Shown: positions 7,232-12,720 of the stretch, in pieces | Layout: each line of letters opens with the position of its first letter | Position numbering within the stretch: position 1 is the stretch's first letter | Assembly: GCA_016177245.1 (NCBI GenBank) | Contig: JACOVR010000027.1 | Coordinates: 1 to 12,720, forward strand | Source: Candidatus Wildermuthbacteria bacterium | GTDB taxonomy: Bacteria; Patescibacteriota; Minisyncoccia; Minisyncoccales; UBA10102 | Direction of reading: 5' to 3' | DNA length: 12,720 nt | The notes under the pieces: model-generated | What the model saw: only the letters and a program-made list of their open reading frames with translations | The model's database searches: none | Told to the model about the DNA's origin: nothing | Translations under genes and position numbers: made by a program

Positions 7232-7702
7232 TTACAGCAACTTTTCAACCATTGCAATCTCTTCCAAGATTCCCTCGATCAGGTCGTACTCTCGGGCTTC
7301 TTCGTAACTTGCCCAGGCATATTCGATGTTTTCATTGTTCAGCCGTACCTCTCCTCCTTCATACGGAGTATAAAAACTCAACGTGAGTACGGGAATCCCA
7401 TCGGGCCGTATAAACGTGAGGTCGAGAAGGTATTTGGGCTTACCGATATCCATATTGGTTTCTTCTTTCACCTCTCTTTTCAAAGAATTCTCCAGGGCAA
7501 AATACCAGCTGTCGTTTGTTGTTTTTGGAGTATTGAGATAATCGTCGGCTTCCAAGCCGCCTCCAGGAACCGTCCATTTCCCGGGAAAAGCTTTTTTATC
7601 TAAACTCCTCTTCAAAAGAAGATATTGAAAAATCCCGTCCTCCTTTTTATAAATAATGGCCGTCCCTACCACCCGATGCAATTCCCTATTTTGAATTTCC
7701 AT
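7232..7702 (-). CDS. NUDIX hydrolase, paralogue of the one at 8476-8991
   Basis: 156-residue NUDIX-fold pyrophosphohydrolase; the substrate (a nucleoside diphosphate linked to some group X) cannot be read from sequence. Visible: LLLKRS strand (28-33), FPGKWTVPGGGLE (39-51), the catalytic helix REVKEETNM (76-84) with its metal-binding glutamates, then FIRPDGIP (97-104), YEGGEVRL (114-121) and IEGILEEI (142-149). The Nudix box is interrupted: about 15 extra residues (DDYLNTPKTTNDSWY region, 53-67) lie between the GG and the REVKEE helix, the Glu eight before the Arg is Phe, and the last box glycine is Asn83. It shares this split box and its C-terminal motifs with the NUDIX protein downstream of secA. 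It sits directly upstream of secD, with the palindromic site 7733-7769 in front. The fold is confident; its role with the neighbouring regulator is inferred. Confidence 0.9.
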   Translation of the reverse strand: MEIQNRELHRVVGTAIIYKKEDGIFQYLLLKRSLDKKAFPGKWTVPGGGLEADDYLNTPKTTNDSWYFALENSLKREVKEETNMDIGKPKYLLDLTFIRPDGIPVLTLSFYTPYEGGEVRLNNENIEYAWASYEEAREYDLIEGILEEIAMVEKLL

Positions 7703-7708
7703 ATAATA

Positions 7709-7714
7709 TGTATA
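7709..7714 (-). promoter_or_regulatory. Possible -10 box for the NUDIX-secDF genes
   Basis: TATACA on the minus strand, 6 nt before the ATG at 7702, would place the transcript start on the start codon, as at the 5077-5105 promoter. The matching -35 position (7732-7737, TGTAAG) is poor and is overlapped by the outer edge of the palindromic site. Readthrough from the promoter at 8396-8401 is an alternative. Confidence 0.3.
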
Positions 7715-7732
7715 AAATATTGGGAAAAAACC

Positions 7733-7769
7733 TTACACTTCTTATTGCGACCGCAATATTAAGTTGATA
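7733..7769. promoter_or_regulatory. Palindromic site A, upstream of NUDIX gene 1
   Basis: 37-nt site with a 28-nt core (7737-7764) whose arms, ACTTAATATTGCG and CGCAATAAGAAGT on the minus strand, pair at 11 of 13 positions around a central GT. It overlaps the last codons and TAA of the wHTH-Cas2-like gene and covers the expected -35 region of the NUDIX gene at 7232-7702. It matches site B (8354-8390) at 30 of 37 positions when one is reverse-complemented. The core also matches as a direct repeat at 25 of 28. Best explained as an operator; as RNA it could form a hairpin, but the T-run (7725-7730) is too distant for a standard terminator. Confidence 0.7.
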
Positions 7770-8343
7770 ATTTGAATACCTCTTTCCACGCCCCATCTTC
7801 GCCTATGTGTTCTGCTACCACTAACTGCATCTCACGCTTCGATAGCCCAAAGAATTCTTGTAAGAGTTCTATTTCTGGGTTGCAATCAAAAGGATGAATC
7901 CAAACACTCTTCTGGAACGGCAGAAATCCTAACTCTTTCAATTTGCCCCGAAGTGCTTCTCGAAATATCCGTTTCCGTTCTTCAATATCAAACATAAGCA
8001 ATCGCCATTTCGCATCCCATTTTCTGGGCTTCTTGATTTTTAAATCATTAATTTGGAACATCCCCGCCTTCCTTTTCCCCTCGGGAGTAAGAAAAATATA
8101 AAGTTGACGATTTTTTCTTTCAATAGAAATAAATCCTTCTCTTCGCAACCGCGAGAATGTGTTGGAAAGTTTTTGGGGATGATATTTTTTCCATCTGGAG
8201 TATCCGCGCATAAGACTTGGCACAAAATAAGGAGAGGTAGCTGCAATGGCAACGACTCCTCCGATTAAAAGCCAAGAAAAAATATCTTTCACAATTTCCG
8301 ATTTTGGTTTTGTAAAATAATAGCGATATTTCCCAATGCCCAT
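7759..8343 (-). CDS. Winged-helix plus Cas2-like (PaaX-type) putative regulator
   Basis: 194 residues. An N-terminal hydrophobic segment (about 20-46, FSWLLIGGVVAIAATSPYF) is followed by a winged helix-turn-helix (about 48-95: SNTFSRLRREGFISIER, then LYIFLTPEGKRKA). A Cas2-like ferredoxin fold follows (about 108-165): KWDAKWRLLMFDIEE with Asp119 at the end of strand 1, then LRGKLKELGFLPFQKSVWIH and PFDC. This wHTH plus Cas2-fold order is that of the PaaX repressor family and its many CPR relatives, which databases often mislabel as Cas2. No CRISPR array or other cas gene is in the window, so adaptation is not supported. The gene is flanked by two copies of a palindrome, one at its own promoter and one before the next gene, as expected for a self-regulating repressor. 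The start at 8343 has no Shine-Dalgarno sequence. The fold is confident; DNA binding and the hydrophobic anchor are inferred. Confidence 0.82.
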   Translation of the reverse strand: MGIGKYRYYFTKPKSEIVKDIFSWLLIGGVVAIAATSPYFVPSLMRGYSRWKKYHPQKLSNTFSRLRREGFISIERKNRQLYIFLTPEGKRKAGMFQINDLKIKKPRKWDAKWRLLMFDIEERKRIFREALRGKLKELGFLPFQKSVWIHPFDCNPEIELLQEFFGLSKREMQLVVAEHIGEDGAWKEVFKLST

Positions 8344-8353
8344 TGTTTTATAC

Positions 8354-8390
8354 TATCAACTTCTTACAGCGATCGCAATATTAAGTGTAA
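8354..8390. promoter_or_regulatory. Palindromic site B, at the regulator gene's own promoter
   Basis: 37-nt site with a perfect GCGATCGC centre (8369-8376) and outer arms ACTT/AAGT; core 8359-8386. It begins 5 nt after the TATAAT box at 8396-8401 and so covers the expected transcription start, a classical repressor position. Its outer ends (TTAC on one side, TGATA on the other, read as in site A) correspond to site A in inverted orientation, giving 30 of 37 matches. Confidence 0.7.
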
Positions 8391-8395
8391 AGAAT

Positions 8396-8401
8396 ATTAT
8401 A
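8396..8401 (-). promoter_or_regulatory. -10 box of the wHTH-Cas2-like gene
   Basis: A consensus TATAAT on the minus strand, 52 nt before the ATG at 8343. The expected start (near 8389) falls inside palindromic site B. No good -35 box lies 16-18 nt upstream (the 17-nt position reads CACCGG). The promoter is therefore either weak or helped by an activator. Confidence 0.5.
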
Positions 8402-8416
8402 CATCAAAATAGTGCC

Positions 8417-8429
8417 TACCGGTGCGGTA
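8417..8429 (-). terminator. Weak hairpin after the speD-speE-secA-NUDIX genes
   Basis: TACCG-CAC-CGGTA on the minus strand forms a five-pair stem with a three-base loop. It lies 47 nt after the NUDIX stop codon and is followed by GGCACTATTTTG rather than a clean T-run. It is a possible weak terminator between blocks 1 and 2. Nothing else is apparent in the 132-nt gap 8344-8475 apart from site B and the TATAAT box. Confidence 0.25.
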
Positions 8430-8475
8430 ACTATCGATTGAGAGCGTACACATTTCGAATAATGGCGAGGGAAGA

Positions 8476-8991
8476 TTATTTAATTTGAAACAATTGTATT
8501 GTTTTGGAGATTTCTTCGGGGATGCCTTCGAGGCAGTCGTAGGTTTTGACTTCGTTTTCGTTGACCCATACATAATCGTCGAATGCGTCCTGTTCCAGTG
8601 CAACCTCTCCTCCTTCGTACTTTGCTGCGAATTTCACGAGGATTGCGGGAATTCCGTCTGTCCGCACAAAGGCAACGCTATTAATGTATGCGAGGACTGG
8701 CTCGATTTCGATGCCTGCCTCTTCTTTTGCTTCGCGCATCAAGAGTTTTTCCGCTGCATCTTCAAAATCGAGGACGTCTCCATGGATTCTCGTGGGATTG
8801 TTCACGTCCAAATCGCTCCACTCGAGCTTTCCGCCAATGACCCCGTATTTTCCCGGATGCACCTTTTCATGTTTGCCGCGTTTCAAAATCAAACATCGCC
8901 CGTCACTCTCCCGATACACCACCACATTCGCAACAACGTAAAACAAATGATCCTGCTTCGCCTTTTTTAAACTAATTTTATTTGCCGGCAT
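8476..8991 (-). CDS. NUDIX hydrolase, paralogue of the one at 7232-7702
   Basis: 171-residue NUDIX-fold pyrophosphohydrolase, substrate unknown. Visible: VANVVVYRESDGRCLILKRG (20-39), HPGKYGVIGGKLE (45-57), the catalytic helix MREAKEEAGIEI (85-96), FVRTDGIP (108-115), YEGGEVAL (125-132) and CLEGIPEEI (153-161). As in its paralogue, the Nudix box is split by extra residues (about 58-76, WSDLDVNNPTRIHGDVLDF region) between GG and the REAKEE helix; Asp79 stands where the box usually has its first Glu before AAEKLLM. The start follows the secA stop after 3 nt (TAA-AAA-ATG), so it is the last gene of the speD-speE-secA operon, with a weak GGA eight or nine bases ahead as the only possible ribosome signal. 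The shared C-terminal motifs show that the two NUDIX genes on either side of the Cas2-like regulator are related. Confidence 0.91.
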   Translation of the reverse strand: MPANKISLKKAKQDHLFYVVANVVVYRESDGRCLILKRGKHEKVHPGKYGVIGGKLEWSDLDVNNPTRIHGDVLDFEDAAEKLLMREAKEEAGIEIEPVLAYINSVAFVRTDGIPAILVKFAAKYEGGEVALEQDAFDDYVWVNENEVKTYDCLEGIPEEISKTIQLFQIK

Positions 8992-8994
8992 TTT

Positions 8995-11421
8995 TTATTT
9001 TCCATGACAGCGTTTAAATTTCTTTCCGGACCCACACGGACATGGATCATTTCTTCCAACTTTCGGCTGACTGCTTACCTGTTGCTGGGGTTGCTGAACT
9101 GGAACGAGCGAAACATTCATTATGGAATTTGCAATGAGGGAATCTATGGTCAAAAGCATCTGCCCAAACATTTTATGTCCCTCGTTTTTATATTCTACCA
9201 GAGGATCTTGCTGGCCGTATGCCCGAAGCCGAACTGAATCGCGAAGATACTCCATGTTTTCCAAATGTTCAATCCACAAGGAATCGACCACGCGCAGGCA
9301 CACAAATTTTTCTGCCTGCCTCATCTTTTCTTCTCCCAGTTCTTTTTCTTTTTGATCATACTGCTCTTGTGCGACTCCTGTCTTCGCAAGGATTTCAAGA
9401 ATTTGATTTTTGAGCGTGCCCTCCTGCGCCTGCTCCAAAATCTCTTTTCTTTTTCTATACATCCGCTCCCGGTGCTTGTTCAGCACGTCGTCGTATTCAA
9501 GCAGATGTTTCCGTATATCAAAGTTTGCGCCTTCGATTTTTGACTGGGCCGACTCAATGGATTTGGACACAATGCCCGACTCGATTGACTCGTCTTCAGG
9601 AAAATGGAAACGCTCCATCAACCCTTTCATGCGGTCTCCCCCAAAAATGCGGACCACGTCATCTTCAAAAGAAACGAAAAATTGGGAAGAACCAGGGTCA
9701 CCCTGTCTTCCCGATCTCCCGCGCAGCTGATTGTCAATCCTGCGCGCTTCATGCCGTTCGGTGCCAATGACGTGCAGTCCGCCCGACTCCCTCACCCTTC
9801 GAGTTTCCTCGGGGTCGGCGGGGTTTCCGCCGAGAATAATATCTACTCCGCGGCCTGCCATATTGGTTGCGACGGTAACTGTTCCAAACTTCCCTGCTTG
9901 GGCTATAATTTCTCCTTCTTTTTCATGAAACTTGGCATTGAGCACTTGGTGAGGAACACCCTCGACCCCAAGGAGTTTTGAAAGATACTCATTCTTCTGA
10001 ATTGCGACCGTACCGATCAGCACCGGCTGGCCTTTGGCATGCCTTTCCTTTACTTCTTTTACAAGCGCAGAGAATTTTGCCTTTTCTGTTTGATACACTC
10101 TGTCTGGGAGATCTTTACGAATCATGGGCTTGTTTGTTGGCACCGCAATAACGTCGAGTCCATACACCTTGTACAGTTCTTCTGCGGAAGTGAGGGCGGT
10201 ACCCGTCATGCCAGCCAATTTTTCATACATGCGAAAGTAATTTTGAAAGGTGATAGAGGCAAGGGTAAGGGATTCTGGTTGCACCTGCACTCCTTCTTTT
10301 GCTTCGAGCGCCTGATGGAGGCCTCCTGAATATCTGCGGCCCGGCAGCAAACGGCCTGTAAATTCATCAACGATGATGACCTGACCATCTTTCACGACAT
10401 AATCGCGATCCCGCTGGAAAAGCACCTGCGCCTTGAGGGCCTGCTCTAAATGATGGAGGTATTTAATGCCCTTTTCTTGGTAGATATCTTTCACGCCAAG
10501 AAGATTTTCCACCTTGTTGATTCCGCTTTCGGTCAGGGTGACTGCGCGCAGCTTTTCATCTGTTTCGTAGTCCTCTTTCTCTTTGAGTTGAGGAATGAGC
10601 TTTGCAAATTCTTTGTACCAATGGGAACTTTCGGTATCTGGAGCAGAAATAATCAAGGGGGTGCGCGCCTCATCAATGAGAATGGAGTCAACTTCGTCAA
10701 CAATCGCATAGCGATGTTCCCGCTGAACCTGCTGACCAAAGTCATACGCCATGTTGTCGCGCAGGTAGTCGAAACCAAATTCATTGTTGGTTCCGTAGGT
10801 GATGTCGGCCTTGTACGCCTCTTTGCGCGTGACAGGCCGCAAAAAACTTTCAATAACCTTAAAAGCACCTACAACGTCACGGGACTGATCCGCCTTCGCC
10901 GAGGATTCGGCGGACAAGTAGGACGGGTCGTACAGATACGACGCGTCGTGTACGATGCAGCCAACACTCAAGCCGAGGGCGTGATAAATTTGCCCCATCC
11001 ACACGGTGTCACGCTTGGCAAGATAGTCATTCACCGTGACAATATGCACTCCTTTTTCAGAGAGCGCGTTAAGATATGCGGGCAACACAGCGGTAAGGGT
11101 TTTCCCCTCTCCTGTTTTCATTTCTGCGATGTTGCCTTCGTGCAGGGCGATGCCGCCGATAAGCTGAACATCAAAGTGTCGTTGGCTAAGTTCTTTTCGC
11201 GCTGTCTCCCTCGCCGCTGCAAAGGCATCGGGCAAAATATCATCGAGTAATTTCCCATTCGCAAGTTCTTGTCTGAAGAGCTGGGTTTTCTCTTTGAGCT
11301 GCGCAGAAGAAAAAGCTGCATAGATACCTTCAAGCGCATTGATTTTTTCTACCAATAACCTGCAATGATCTACATATTTTTCGTTTGCGTTGCCAAAAAT
11401 TTTCTCAAGAAGGGCGCTCAT
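8995..11421 (-). CDS. secA: Preprotein translocase ATPase SecA
   Basis: Cytosolic/peripheral motor that pushes preproteins through SecYEG using ATP. 808 residues. Visible: Walker A MKTGEGKT (101-108), [10 protein letters not shown] (129-138), [17 protein letters not shown] (208-224), DEAD-like [14 protein letters not shown] (241-254), the crosslinking-domain GMTGTA (404-409), [13 protein letters not shown] (516-528), [13 protein letters not shown] (565-577), the scaffold helix [19 protein letters not shown] (709-727) and a C-terminal zinc motif [14 protein letters not shown] (794-807). Two departures: about 30 extra residues near 159-198, before [10 protein letters not shown], and a much reduced helical wing (about 25 residues between 663 and 688 where E. 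coli has about 80). The start overlaps the spermidine synthase stop (ATGA). Very likely the main and essential SecA; no SecA2 is visible here. Confidence 0.98.
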   Translation of the reverse strand: MSALLEKIFGNANEKYVDHCRLLVEKINALEGIYAAFSSAQLKEKTQLFRQELANGKLLDDILPDAFAAARETARKELSQRHFDVQLIGGIALHEGNIAEMKTGEGKTLTAVLPAYLNALSEKGVHIVTVNDYLAKRDTVWMGQIYHALGLSVGCIVHDASYLYDPSYLSAESSAKADQSRDVVGAFKVIESFLRPVTRKEAYKADITYGTNNEFGFDYLRDNMAYDFGQQVQREHRYAIVDEVDSILIDEARTPLIISAPDTESSHWYKEFAKLIPQLKEKEDYETDEKLRAVTLTESGINKVENLLGVKDIYQEKGIKYLHHLEQALKAQVLFQRDRDYVVKDGQVIIVDEFTGRLLPGRRYSGGLHQALEAKEGVQVQPESLTLASITFQNYFRMYEKLAGMTGTALTSAEELYKVYGLDVIAVPTNKPMIRKDLPDRVYQTEKAKFSALVKEVKERHAKGQPVLIGTVAIQKNEYLSKLLGVEGVPHQVLNAKFHEKEGEIIAQAGKFGTVTVATNMAGRGVDIILGGNPADPEETRRVRESGGLHVIGTERHEARRIDNQLRGRSGRQGDPGSSQFFVSFEDDVVRIFGGDRMKGLMERFHFPEDESIESGIVSKSIESAQSKIEGANFDIRKHLLEYDDVLNKHRERMYRKRKEILEQAQEGTLKNQILEILAKTGVAQEQYDQKEKELGEEKMRQAEKFVCLRVVDSLWIEHLENMEYLRDSVRLRAYGQQDPLVEYKNEGHKMFGQMLLTIDSLIANSIMNVSLVPVQQPQQQVSSQPKVGRNDPCPCGSGKKFKRCHGK

Positions 11422-12290
11422 AGTTTTGATTTGAGAAATGGCGGGAACACCTTGGAGGCAAAGTGGATTTGGGGAGTATAGTATCTGGCGTGGAGTTTTC
11501 GCTTGTGGAATCGAAGGGCGATTTCATTTTCAGAAAGTTTTGAAAACACGCCGTGGCTCGACCCAAAAGAAAAACTGTGCTCCCACGTGGGAAAATGGTT
11601 CACAAATGCTTTGTGAATTTGAAAATCGGGGAAGACGGCGCGCATCTGCCGCCTCACCTCCTGGCCAAAATCATCGGAAACATACCCTGTTTGAGTGGCC
11701 AGAATCCCATGCTTGCGAAGCGCCCGTTTTGCGCGAAGAAAAAATAACTTTGTGAAAAGGGCGCGCGATATGGAGCCGTCTGGATCGGTAAGATCTGAAA
11801 CGATGCAGTCAAACATGCTAATGCATGTTTTAATAAAGTGCATGCCATCGTCAATGAAGATGCGGACTCGGGGGTCTTGAAATGCGTTGCGGCACACTGC
11901 CCTCAAATATTTTTGCGATGCTTTGATAACTTCTTGGTCGATTTCAACAAGCGTGACTTCTTTCACCGGATGCTTGAGGATTTCTCTCAACGCGCCTCCG
12001 TCTCCTCCTCCGATCACGAGCACGCGATCTGGTCTCGCGTGCGAACAGAGCGCCGGGTGCACAAGCATTTCGTGGTAAACCGCCTCAAACCTGGTTGAAA
12101 GCTGCACGAACCCGTCCAAAAAAAGCATCCGCCCAAACCCAACCGTTTCCACAATATCGATCCGTTGATACCTGCTTTGTTTAGAAAACAAGGTCTTGCG
12201 CAAAGCAAATCCCTGGAGGCCTTCTTTTATTTCGCCCGGAAGATATCCCTCAAACGCCCAGCGTTGTCCAAACAGCACTTTCTTTTTCAT
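11418..12290 (-). CDS. speE: Spermidine synthase-type aminopropyltransferase
   Basis: Transfers an aminopropyl group from decarboxylated S-adenosylmethionine to putrescine or a similar amine. 290 residues, the usual length. Visible: an N-terminal beta domain with [20 protein letters not shown] (39-58); [10 protein letters not shown] (72-81); the nucleotide-binding GGGDGG (94-99); EID (116-118) gripping the ribose; DDG (147-149); the active-site segment DLTDPDG (166-172), which corresponds to the family's DSTDPxGPA; and the C-terminal [10 protein letters not shown] (266-275). The usual GPA after DP is replaced by DGSIS, which may change the amine acceptor. The ATG overlaps the SpeD stop (ATGA), fitting the pathway partnership with the decarboxylase. 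Acceptor specificity (putrescine, agmatine or other) cannot be told. Confidence 0.93.
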   Translation of the reverse strand: MKKKVLFGQRWAFEGYLPGEIKEGLQGFALRKTLFSKQSRYQRIDIVETVGFGRMLFLDGFVQLSTRFEAVYHEMLVHPALCSHARPDRVLVIGGGDGGALREILKHPVKEVTLVEIDQEVIKASQKYLRAVCRNAFQDPRVRIFIDDGMHFIKTCISMFDCIVSDLTDPDGSISRALFTKLFFLRAKRALRKHGILATQTGYVSDDFGQEVRRQMRAVFPDFQIHKAFVNHFPTWEHSFSFGSSHGVFSKLSENEIALRFHKRKLHARYYTPQIHFASKVFPPFLKSKL

Positions 12291-12649
12291 ACCATTTTGC
12301 CCCGTTTCATTAAGTATACCTTTGCAATGTTTGGGCGGAGTTGCTTTTTTAAAAATCCAATTGCTTTGCGCGGAGTCGCCCCGGAGCCGCAGGTAAAAAT
12401 ATCAATGGCAATGTAGGAAATTTCAGGCCACGTGTGAATCGCAATATGTGATTCAGCAAGAAGGATAATGCCAGTCATGCCGTAGGGAGAAAATACATGA
12501 GATGCGATCTGCAAAGGAGTGCTCTTCGCCTTTTTTGCCGCTTCCGCAAGAAGATAGTTCATCGCTTTTTCAGTTTTGATTGTTTTCCCAAACCAAAAAT
12601 CGGCAATCATGTGGGTGCCCGCATACTGAATTTTCTTTTTGCGTGCCAT
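12287..12649 (-). CDS. speD: SpeD-family pyruvoyl decarboxylase (S-adenosylmethionine decarboxylase proenzyme)
   Basis: 120-residue proenzyme of the short bacterial/archaeal class, which cuts itself to make a pyruvoyl cofactor and supplies decarboxylated S-adenosylmethionine for SpeE. Visible: AESHIAIHTWPE (65-76), where cleavage is expected before Ser67; His72; and FTCGSG (85-90) with Cys87. The spacing Ser+5 His and Ser+20 Cys equals that of the Thermotoga maritima enzyme (Ser63, His68, Cys83). The ATG at 12649 gives MARKKKIQYAGTHMIADFW, the normal family start; the frame can be extended to a TTG at 12685, but this adds 12 residues foreign to the family. Followed by speE with an ATGA overlap. 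Some SpeD homologues, including ones in candidate phyla, have become ornithine or arginine decarboxylases, so the substrate is likely but not certain. Confidence 0.93.
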   Translation of the reverse strand: MARKKKIQYAGTHMIADFWFGKTIKTEKAMNYLLAEAAKKAKSTPLQIASHVFSPYGMTGIILLAESHIAIHTWPEISYIAIDIFTCGSGATPRKAIGFLKKQLRPNIAKVYLMKRGKMV

Positions 12650-12656
12650 GTGTTTA

Positions 12657-12685
12657 TTTATTTCATATTTTTCGCAAAAAAACAA
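12657..12685 (-). promoter_or_regulatory. Possible promoter of the speD-speE-secA-NUDIX operon
   Basis: TTGTTT (12685-12680) and AATAAA (12662-12657) are spaced by 17 nt on the minus strand; both are weak matches. A start about 7 nt downstream would fall at the speD ATG (12649), again leaderless. No Shine-Dalgarno sequence precedes the ATG. A TTTTTTT run (12682-12676) lies between the boxes. Confidence 0.3.
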
Positions 12686-12700
12686 CCCCGCCCCGCTCGC

Positions 12701-12716
12701 TATATCGATATATCGA
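12701..12716. repeat. Two tandem TATATCGA units near the right edge
   Basis: TATATCGA occurs twice back to back. Because of its symmetry the block also contains overlapping palindromes TATATCGATATA (12701-12712) and CGATATATCG (12706-12715). The array may continue outside the window. It lies about 50 nt upstream of speD, beyond a G-rich stretch (12686-12700, minus strand GCGAGCGGGGCGGGG). Confidence 0.5.
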
Positions 12717-12720
12717 AATA

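Noticed and set aside
7759..8343. CRISPR-Cas locus suggested by the Cas2-like domain
   Set aside because: No repeat-spacer array, Cas1 or effector is present; the winged helix and operator-like palindromes fit a PaaX-type regulator.
8397..8603. 68-codon minus-strand frame crossing the NUDIX 3' end
   Set aside because: It overlaps the NUDIX coding region out of frame, runs over the TATAAT box and has a low-complexity Ser/Thr/Lys product.
10450..11250. 266-codon open frame on the plus strand
   Set aside because: It is antisense to secA, which has complete family motifs here; the plus-strand product resembles nothing I recognise.
12650..12685. TTG start of speD at 12685
   Set aside because: It adds 12 residues not found in the SpeD family and overlaps the likely promoter; ATG 12649 fits better.

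Overview
The window is tightly packed bacterial DNA. All eleven genes I can support lie on the minus strand. The reduced or divergent housekeeping proteins, the near absence of Shine-Dalgarno sequences, the stop/start overlaps (four ATGA, one TGATG) and several protein types point to a Candidate Phyla Radiation (Patescibacteria) genome, probably of the Parcubacteria group. Those protein types are a wHTH plus Cas2-like protein, a sigma region 4 plus HARE protein, and a VirD4-like ATPase with a CxxC-x17-CxxC tail. TGA is used as a stop and Trp is TGG, so the code-25 lineages (Gracilibacteria, Absconditabacteria) are unlikely. The lineage is an inference from gene content, not a placement.

Reading in the direction of transcription, from the right edge leftwards, there are three blocks. 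Block 1 (12649-8476) is speD, speE, secA and a NUDIX hydrolase: two polyamine genes, then the Sec motor ATPase, joined by ATGA overlaps and a 3-nt gap. Block 2 (8401-5121) starts at a TATAAT box followed by a 37-nt palindromic site. It holds a winged-helix/Cas2-like (PaaX-like) protein, a second copy of the palindromic site, a second NUDIX hydrolase paralogous to the first, then secD and secF. Block 3 (5105-1) starts from a near-consensus sigma-70 promoter with almost no leader. It holds a sigma region 4/HARE regulator, a membrane protein and a VirD4/TraG-like ATPase that look like two halves of one DNA- or protein-pumping machine, and phosphoglycerate kinase, which is cut by the left edge.

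The Sec motor (secA) and the Sec proton-driven accessory pump (secDF) are separated only by a cassette: NUDIX, palindrome, wHTH-Cas2-like regulator, palindrome, NUDIX. The two palindromes match in 30 of 37 positions as inverted copies and sit exactly where operators for the regulator gene and for the second NUDIX gene would sit. I consider this cassette the most interesting and least described part of the window: a small self-controlled regulon built on a Cas2-fold protein without any CRISPR array. Other points of note are a natural Asp-to-Asn change at the proton-relay position of SecF, a SecA with a much reduced helical wing domain, and a shortened phosphoglycerate kinase with unusual active-site residues.
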